Shown here piece after piece: positions 6,158 through 10,185 of a DNA stretch of 10,185 bases. Under the pieces are notes generated by a model that was given only the letters and a program-made list of their open reading frames with translations, was not told where the DNA came from and ran no database searches. Each line of letters starts with the position of its first letter. Within the stretch, counting starts at the first letter, position 1. A program made the translations under genes and the position numbers. The stretch is from Actinomycetes bacterium (GTDB taxonomy: Bacteria > Actinomycetota > Acidimicrobiia > Acidimicrobiales > RAAP-2). The stretch covers positions 1 to 10,185 of the forward strand of contig JAKBCI010000036.1 in assembly GCA_021807965.1 (NCBI GenBank), in the 5' to 3' direction.

Positions 6158-6930
6158 TGGTCGACTCCGAGGTAGGCCTCGATGACGGCGCCGTGGTTAC
6201 GAACTTCCTCGGGGACGCCCGTCGCGATCACCTCGCCGAAGTCGAGCACGACCAGCCGATCGACCAGGGGCATGACGAACTCCATGTCGTGCTCGACGAG
6301 CAGGACGCCCATGCTCGAGCGCAGCTCGCGTATCAACGCCGCGAACTCCCCCAGCTCGGACTCATCGAGCCCCGACGCCGGCTCGTCGAGCAGCAGCAGC
6401 TGGGGCTGCGCCATCAGCGCCCGGGCCACCGCGACCTTCTTCGCCACGCCGTAGGGAATCGCGCTCGGCAGCGCCGCGGCCACGTTGGCGACGCCGAGCC
6501 GTTCGAGCGCGGCCATCGCCGCCGCGCGCAGCGCCCGTTCGGCGCGAACGCCCCGTGGCAAGGCGAACAGACTCGTGGCAAAGTCACCCCCGGGTCGATG
6601 GTGACCGCCGGCCATAACGTTCTCGAGGACCGTGCAGTGAGGAAAGAGCCCTATACCCTGCAGCGTTCTCGCGACACCGATTTTCGCGAGCTCGCTCGGG
6701 CGAACGTTCTTCTTGCCGGCGGCCGGGTAGCGGACGTGACCCGTCGATGGTCGTACGAACCCGCACGCGACGTTGAAGGCGGTGGTCTTGCCCGCACCGT
6801 TGGGCCCGATCAGGCCAACGACCTCGCCCGACGACACCGAGAACGACACGTCGACTAACACCCGCAGCCCGCCGAAGTGCACCGACACGTGGTCGAGTTC
6901 GAGCAACACGGAGCGCGGTTCGGAGTCCAT
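6154..6930 (-). CDS. livG: LivG-type ABC transporter ATPase
   Basis: This is the second ATPase of the Liv-type importer and the first gene of its operon (258 residues, normal for LivG). Motifs are Walker A GPNGAGKT (42-49), the Q-loop ARTLQGIGLFP with Q91, an ABC signature reading IPYGV (158-162) followed by AKKVAVARAL, Walker B LLLLDEP (178-184), the D-loop SGLDE and the switch histidine in VEHD (H214). LivG proteins commonly have a PYG-type signature instead of LSGGQ, so this form fits the family although it has V where Q is frequent. The ATG at 6930 has a GGA five bases upstream. The gene starts 69 bases after the stop of the preceding Pot-like ATPase gene. Confidence 0.95.
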   Translation of the reverse strand: MDSEPRSVLLELDHVSVHFGGLRVLVDVSFSVSSGEVVGLIGPNGAGKTTAFNVACGFVRPSTGHVRYPAAGKKNVRPSELAKIGVARTLQGIGLFPHCTVLENVMAGGHHRPGGDFATSLFALPRGVRAERALRAAAMAALERLGVANVAAALPSAIPYGVAKKVAVARALMAQPQLLLLDEPASGLDESELGEFAALIRELRSSMGVLLVEHDMEFVMPLVDRLVVLDFGEVIATGVPEEVRNHGAVIEAYLGVDQ

Positions 6931-6999
6931 CAGATTCCAAAGTTACCCGGCTGGCCCCGCCACCGCGCGACGTCGGCCGCGAGCAACCGGCGTGGCCGG
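6931..6999 (-). other. Gap between the two transporter operons, with a small hairpin
   Basis: The 69-base gap holds a perfect 5-bp hairpin, CCGGC/GCCGG with a 3-base loop (6987-6999), directly after the stop of the Pot-like ATPase gene. It has no T-run and is short, so it is at best a weak terminator or pause site. No clear -35/-10 pair is visible before the LivG gene, so read-through from the upstream operon is possible. Confidence 0.3.
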
Positions 7000-8118
7000 T
7001 CAGTCGGGCGACGACTCGCGTCGCGGCGCCCGGGGCGCCACGAGCACGTCGCGAGCCACGACTTCGGGGCGTACGCGGGCGCCCAGCTCGATGTCGGCGG
7101 CGACGTCGCTGCGCAAGTCGACGCGGATCGGGACCCCGTCCACCTGCACAACGAGCCGCGTCGTCGCGCCAAGAAAGCTCTTGTGCGTGACGAAGGGCAG
7201 GGAGCCCGGATCGGGTGTCACGGTGAGGTCCTCGGGCCTCAACAGGGCGTCGACGCCGTCGGCGTTGGCGTCGACGCTGCCGCTGCGCACCCGACAGCGC
7301 TGGCCGAACAGCTCCACCTCACCGCCGACCGGCGTCACGGGGACCCGGCTCGAGACGCCAACGAATTCCGCCACGAAGGGCGTGGTGGGCCGTGAGTAGA
7401 GCACGGCGGGCGAAGCCGTCTGCTCCGCGCGGCCGTTGGACATGACGCAGACCCGGTCGGCCAAGGACAGGGCCTCTTCTTGGTCGTGGGTGACAAACAC
7501 GGTGGTGATCGCGAGACGTTGCTGCAATTGACGAATCTGATCTCGCAGCTCGGCGCGCACCTTGGCGTCCAGTGCCGACAACGGTTCGTCGAGCAACAAG
7601 ACCCGCGGTTCGATGGCGAGGGCGCGCGCCAGCGCCACCCGCTGTTGCTGGCCGCCCGACATCTGGTGGGGGTACTTCGCCGCCTGATCGCTGAGCCCGA
7701 CGAGTTCCAGCAGCTCGCCGGCCTTCTGGCGACGTTGAGCCGCTCGCTGGTGGCGCATCCGCAGACCAAAGGCCACGTTGTTCAGCGCGTTCATGTTCGG
7801 AAACAACGAGTAGCTCTGAAATACCATGCCCATGTCTCGGTGCTGCGCGCTGACCTTGACCACGTCGACGCCGTCAACGGTGACCCGGCCGCGGTCGAGG
7901 CGCTCGAAGCCGGCGAGCACCCGCAGCGCCGTCGTCTTGCCGCACCCCGATGGTCCGAGAAGCGCCACGAACTCGCCGGGTTCAACCGAGAGCGTGAAGC
8001 CGTCGAGGGCGCGCGTCGTGCCATAGATGCGCACCAGGCCTTCGAGGTTGACCCGCGCGCCCGTGACCGCACGGTTGGTGGGCGAGACCGTTGGTCCGGC
8101 GTCGTGCAGTTCAGTCAC
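7000..8118 (-). CDS. PotA-like ABC transporter ATPase (polyamine/opine/phosphonate type)
   Basis: This is the cytoplasmic ATPase for the two permeases encoded just upstream. Its 372 residues fit the PotA/FbpC/UgpC group. The ATPase domain (about 23-255) has Walker A GPSGCGKT (55-62), Q101 in VFQSYSLFP, the signature MSGGQ (153-157), Walker B VLLLDEP (173-179), the D-loop SALD and H211 in VTHDQEEA. The C-terminal part (about 260-355) resembles a TOBE regulatory domain, with VSSRVPVTPVGGEVELFG and a DALLRPEDLTV stretch, usual for this group. The GTG start overlaps the stop of the preceding permease by one base (TAGTG). A start at 8118 leaves about 20 non-conserved residues before the domain, so a slightly later start is possible. 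Polyamine is one option for the substrate; iron, phosphonate, opine or sugar phosphate systems share this ATPase type. Confidence 0.93.
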   Translation of the reverse strand: MTELHDAGPTVSPTNRAVTGARVNLEGLVRIYGTTRALDGFTLSVEPGEFVALLGPSGCGKTTALRVLAGFERLDRGRVTVDGVDVVKVSAQHRDMGMVFQSYSLFPNMNALNNVAFGLRMRHQRAAQRRQKAGELLELVGLSDQAAKYPHQMSGGQQQRVALARALAIEPRVLLLDEPLSALDAKVRAELRDQIRQLQQRLAITTVFVTHDQEEALSLADRVCVMSNGRAEQTASPAVLYSRPTTPFVAEFVGVSSRVPVTPVGGEVELFGQRCRVRSGSVDANADGVDALLRPEDLTVTPDPGSLPFVTHKSFLGATTRLVVQVDGVPIRVDLRSDVAADIELGARVRPEVVARDVLVAPRAPRRESSPD

Positions 8119-8960
8119 TAGCTGTTCGTCTTTCTACGATTACGGCGAGATTGTGATCGGTCCAGCGAGACGATGAACGTAATGAGGAGCCACGTGCCCA
8201 GAAGCGACACCATCGAGACGGCCGTCGACACGTGCGCGTCGACCTGTTGGAACTGATAGATCCACACCGGCAGCGTCGTCCACAGGTCGAGGCTCGCCAT
8301 GGTGAACTCCCCGAGCACGAGCGCGAGCGTCAAGACGGTCGCCGACAGCAGCGCCGAACGCAGGTTCGGCACGACCACGCGCCACAACGTGTTGAGCCAG
8401 TTGCCGCCGAGTGATCGTGACGCCTCGACGAGCGTCTTCAGATCGAGGGCGCTCAGCCCCGCGTCGAGCGATCGGTACACGAAGGGCATCGACAAGATGA
8501 CGTAGACGAGGCTCAAGAGGTACGGCGAGGCGCGCAGCCAGAGTGGGGCGGCCCGCAGGACGCCGAGAATCAGCACGATCGGGGGTATCACGATCGGCAG
8601 TACCGTCACGAAGTCCATGACCCGACGCAAGCGCGGGAACTTCAGGTGCACGTACACCGAGGTGGGCACCATCAGCACGAGCGTGATCGCGAGCGTCACC
8701 ACCGCCAGTCGCATCGACAGCCAGAAGGCCTGGGTGAACCCCGGCTCCGACGGGATCACCTTCACCGCGTAGAGCGAGAGGTGTCCCGCGTCGTTCTCCA
8801 GCGAGAATCGCAGCCCCGCGTAGATGGGAATGAGGAAGTACGCGCCCGCGATCAACAAGACGATCAGTCGCCACGCGCGCAGGCGCGGCCAACGTCTCGT
8901 GGGCTGCTCGCCCCCATCCAGCAGGGCGTCGACGACGATATCGGGAACTAGCGAAGCCAC
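8118..8960 (-). CDS. PotC-like ABC transporter permease
   Basis: This is the second membrane subunit of the Pot-like importer, 280 residues. Six hydrophobic segments are visible (about 32-52, 80-103, 117-137, 144-163, 204-222, 247-265). The cytoplasmic EAA coupling motif reads EASRSLG (179-185) within LVEASRSLGGNWLNTLWRVV, where BPD_transp_1 permeases dock onto the ATPase. The C-terminal tail is basic (RSQSRRNRRK). The GTG start lies 13 bases inside the end of the preceding permease gene, and no good Shine-Dalgarno site is visible, which suits translational coupling; a slightly later start is possible because the first 25 residues are not conserved in character. Its size and place after the first permease match PotC, but PhnV-like permeases look the same at this level. 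Confidence 0.9.
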   Translation of the reverse strand: MASLVPDIVVDALLDGGEQPTRRWPRLRAWRLIVLLIAGAYFLIPIYAGLRFSLENDAGHLSLYAVKVIPSEPGFTQAFWLSMRLAVVTLAITLVLMVPTSVYVHLKFPRLRRVMDFVTVLPIVIPPIVLILGVLRAAPLWLRASPYLLSLVYVILSMPFVYRSLDAGLSALDLKTLVEASRSLGGNWLNTLWRVVVPNLRSALLSATVLTLALVLGEFTMASLDLWTTLPVWIYQFQQVDAHVSTAVSMVSLLGTWLLITFIVSLDRSQSRRNRRKTNS

Positions 8961-9892
8961 TTGGACGCCCGGCGTCGTACGAGTCCGTAGAGGATCATGG
9001 TTAGTGCGAGCACGATGAACATGCCGAGCCCGACGGCGTAGCCAACGTTCTCCTGACCCGCGAGCTGATTGCCCGCCAACAGCGAACCGATCTGTATCGG
9101 CGCCAACGTGACCGTTCCGGCCGTCAAGGTCTCCGCCGTGGCGTAGGCCGCGAAGCCGCTGCCGAAGAGCAGCAGCATGCCGCCGAGCACCGAGGGCATC
9201 AGGACCGGAATGCCCACGTGGCGCCAGTAGCGCCAGCTCGACGCGCCCATGTTCTCAGCCGCCTCGCGCCACGACGGCCGCAGTCCACCGAGGGCCGGCG
9301 TGATGACCAGCACCATGAGGGGAACCTGGAAGTACATGTACACGATGACCACGCCGTAGAACGTGTAGAGGTTGAAGCCGAAGTTCCACGGATTCAGGTG
9401 AATGGCGCTCAGCCACCCCGTCAGGATGCCCGTTGAGCCGAGAGTCGCGATGAACATGAAGGTGAGGTTGATGCCGCCGAAGTTGGCGAGCACACCCGAG
9501 GCCGTCGCCACGAGCCGCTTGAGAAAGCCGCTGCGCGACGTGGCGATCGCGTAGGCGAGGTTCAAGCCGAGGACCCCGGGAATGATCGACGTGATCAACG
9601 CGAGCACGATGCTGTTCTCAAAGCCGAGCAGGTACGTGCCGTGCGTGACCAATCGCAGGTTCGCCAGGGTCAGGCGGCCCTGCTCGCTGTGAAAGGCGAA
9701 GTAAATGACCGCGAGGATCGGCACGCCGAGGCCGAGGAACGAGTAGATCGAGAACGGGGCCATGGCCGCGGCCGGGCGCAGCGCGCGCGCGAGGCCCCGC
9801 AACCGCGACGCGACGACGTCGCCCCCGGCGCCGAGCGCTGGCGCGCTCGGGCCGGGGGCCCCCGAGTGTTCGGTCGACGTCGCGGGAGTCAT
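8948..9892 (-). CDS. PotB-like ABC transporter permease
   Basis: This is the first membrane subunit of the Pot-like importer, 314 residues. A Pro/Ala/Gly-rich N-terminus of about 43 residues precedes six hydrophobic segments (about 46-68, 93-118, 140-160, 178-200, 235-255, 285-305). The EAA loop reads EAAENMG (210-216) within RPSWREAAENMGASSWRYW, a clear BPD_transp_1 coupling motif. The ATG at 9892 lies eight bases after the stop of the binding-protein gene, with no strong Shine-Dalgarno site; the M at residue 44 is an alternative start that would remove the low-complexity leader. It should pair with the downstream PotC-like permease. The length is usual for the family and no key residue is missing. 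Confidence 0.9.
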   Translation of the reverse strand: MTPATSTEHSGAPGPSAPALGAGGDVVASRLRGLARALRPAAAMAPFSIYSFLGLGVPILAVIYFAFHSEQGRLTLANLRLVTHGTYLLGFENSIVLALITSIIPGVLGLNLAYAIATSRSGFLKRLVATASGVLANFGGINLTFMFIATLGSTGILTGWLSAIHLNPWNFGFNLYTFYGVVIVYMYFQVPLMVLVITPALGGLRPSWREAAENMGASSWRYWRHVGIPVLMPSVLGGMLLLFGSGFAAYATAETLTAGTVTLAPIQIGSLLAGNQLAGQENVGYAVGLGMFIVLALTMILYGLVRRRASKWLR

Positions 9893-9900
9893 GCTGGGGA

Positions 9901-10185
9901 CTATGGCCCCGACGTGACCTCGGTCGGCCAGTTCGCGACCACGACGGCCTCGGCCTTGGTGATCTGCGCCTGGGTCGGGTACTGGACGGCACCCTTAGGC
10001 AGCGGCGGCAGCGCCGCGAGCGCCTTGGCGTTGGCCAGGTGGTGCGCCGTCATGTACGCCAGCTCGACGGGGCGCGCCATGCCCTGCAGCCAGATGTTCT
10101 GACCCTGGGTCGAGTACAAGAACTCTTCCCACAGGCGCGCGGCCGCGGGATCCGGTGCCGACTTGTTGATCGCCTGGGTGTAGTA
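9901..10185 (-). CDS. ABC substrate-binding protein, C-terminal fragment cut by the window edge
   Basis: The frame is open to the last base of the window and ends with TAG at 9903-9901, giving the last 94 residues of a longer protein. The fragment contains AARLWEEFLYSTQGQNIWL, matching the end region of periplasmic-type binding proteins in which a helix of the form A-x2-F/W-x2-FL-x-S-x2-GQ is common. It is followed by a region rich in Ala/Pro and ending in WPTEVTSGP. It lies eight bases before the first permease gene, so it is most likely the receptor of the same importer (SBP_bac_1/6/8 type, as in PotD or phosphonate/iron systems). The N-terminus, signal peptide and ligand-binding residues are outside the window, so the ligand cannot be judged. 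Confidence 0.8.
   Translation of the reverse strand, partial: YYTQAINKSAPDPAAARLWEEFLYSTQGQNIWLQGMARPVELAYMTAHHLANAKALAALPPLPKGAVQYPTQAQITKAEAVVVANWPTEVTSGP

Noticed and set aside
1..10185. CRISPR array, phage defence or toxin-antitoxin system
   Set aside because: No regularly spaced short repeats and no genes of such systems are visible.

Overview
The window looks like a piece of a high-GC actinobacterial chromosome or metagenome contig, possibly Acidimicrobiia-like. That placing rests on general features only: high GC, frequent GTG starts, Shine-Dalgarno sites, and operons packed with 1-13 base overlaps. No marker gene is present. Every convincing gene reads on the minus strand, so the description runs from high to low coordinates.

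Positions 10185-7000 hold an ABC importer of the polyamine/opine/phosphonate (Pot-like) type. It has the C-terminal end of a solute-binding protein cut by the window edge, two six-helix permeases with EAA loops, and a PotA-like ATPase with all nucleotide-binding motifs. After a 69-base gap, positions 6930-1915 hold a complete branched-chain amino acid/amide-type (Liv, HAAT) importer. Its order is LivG-LivF-LivH-LivM and then, after a 96-base gap with its own strong ribosome binding site, the secreted substrate-binding protein. A 17-bp perfect hairpin (1865-1904) just past the last stop codon is the likely terminator. The two importers could serve one nutrient programme, but neither substrate can be read from sequence.

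Positions 128-1758 differ from the rest. They hold no intact gene. On the minus strand, about 1084-167 carry the wreck of a secreted protein built of tandem units of about 130-143 residues, broken by at least four frame changes or stops. Positions 1085-1758 are without a gene. They contain an 8-bp operator-like inverted repeat, a cluster of small hairpins, some mutually exclusive, and a DnaA-box-like TTATCCAC; a second TTATCCAC lies just beyond, inside the repeat.

The first 127 bases of the window recur exactly at 1759-1885, and the match ends in the loop of the terminator hairpin. Exactly 127 bases is a common maximum k-mer size in short-read assembly. The left 1758 bases are therefore probably a graph loop: a tandem or circular copy, or a false join. 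Their linkage to the transporter genes should be treated as unproven. I found no convincing new biological system; the repeat structure and the decayed repeat protein are the points most worth a second look.
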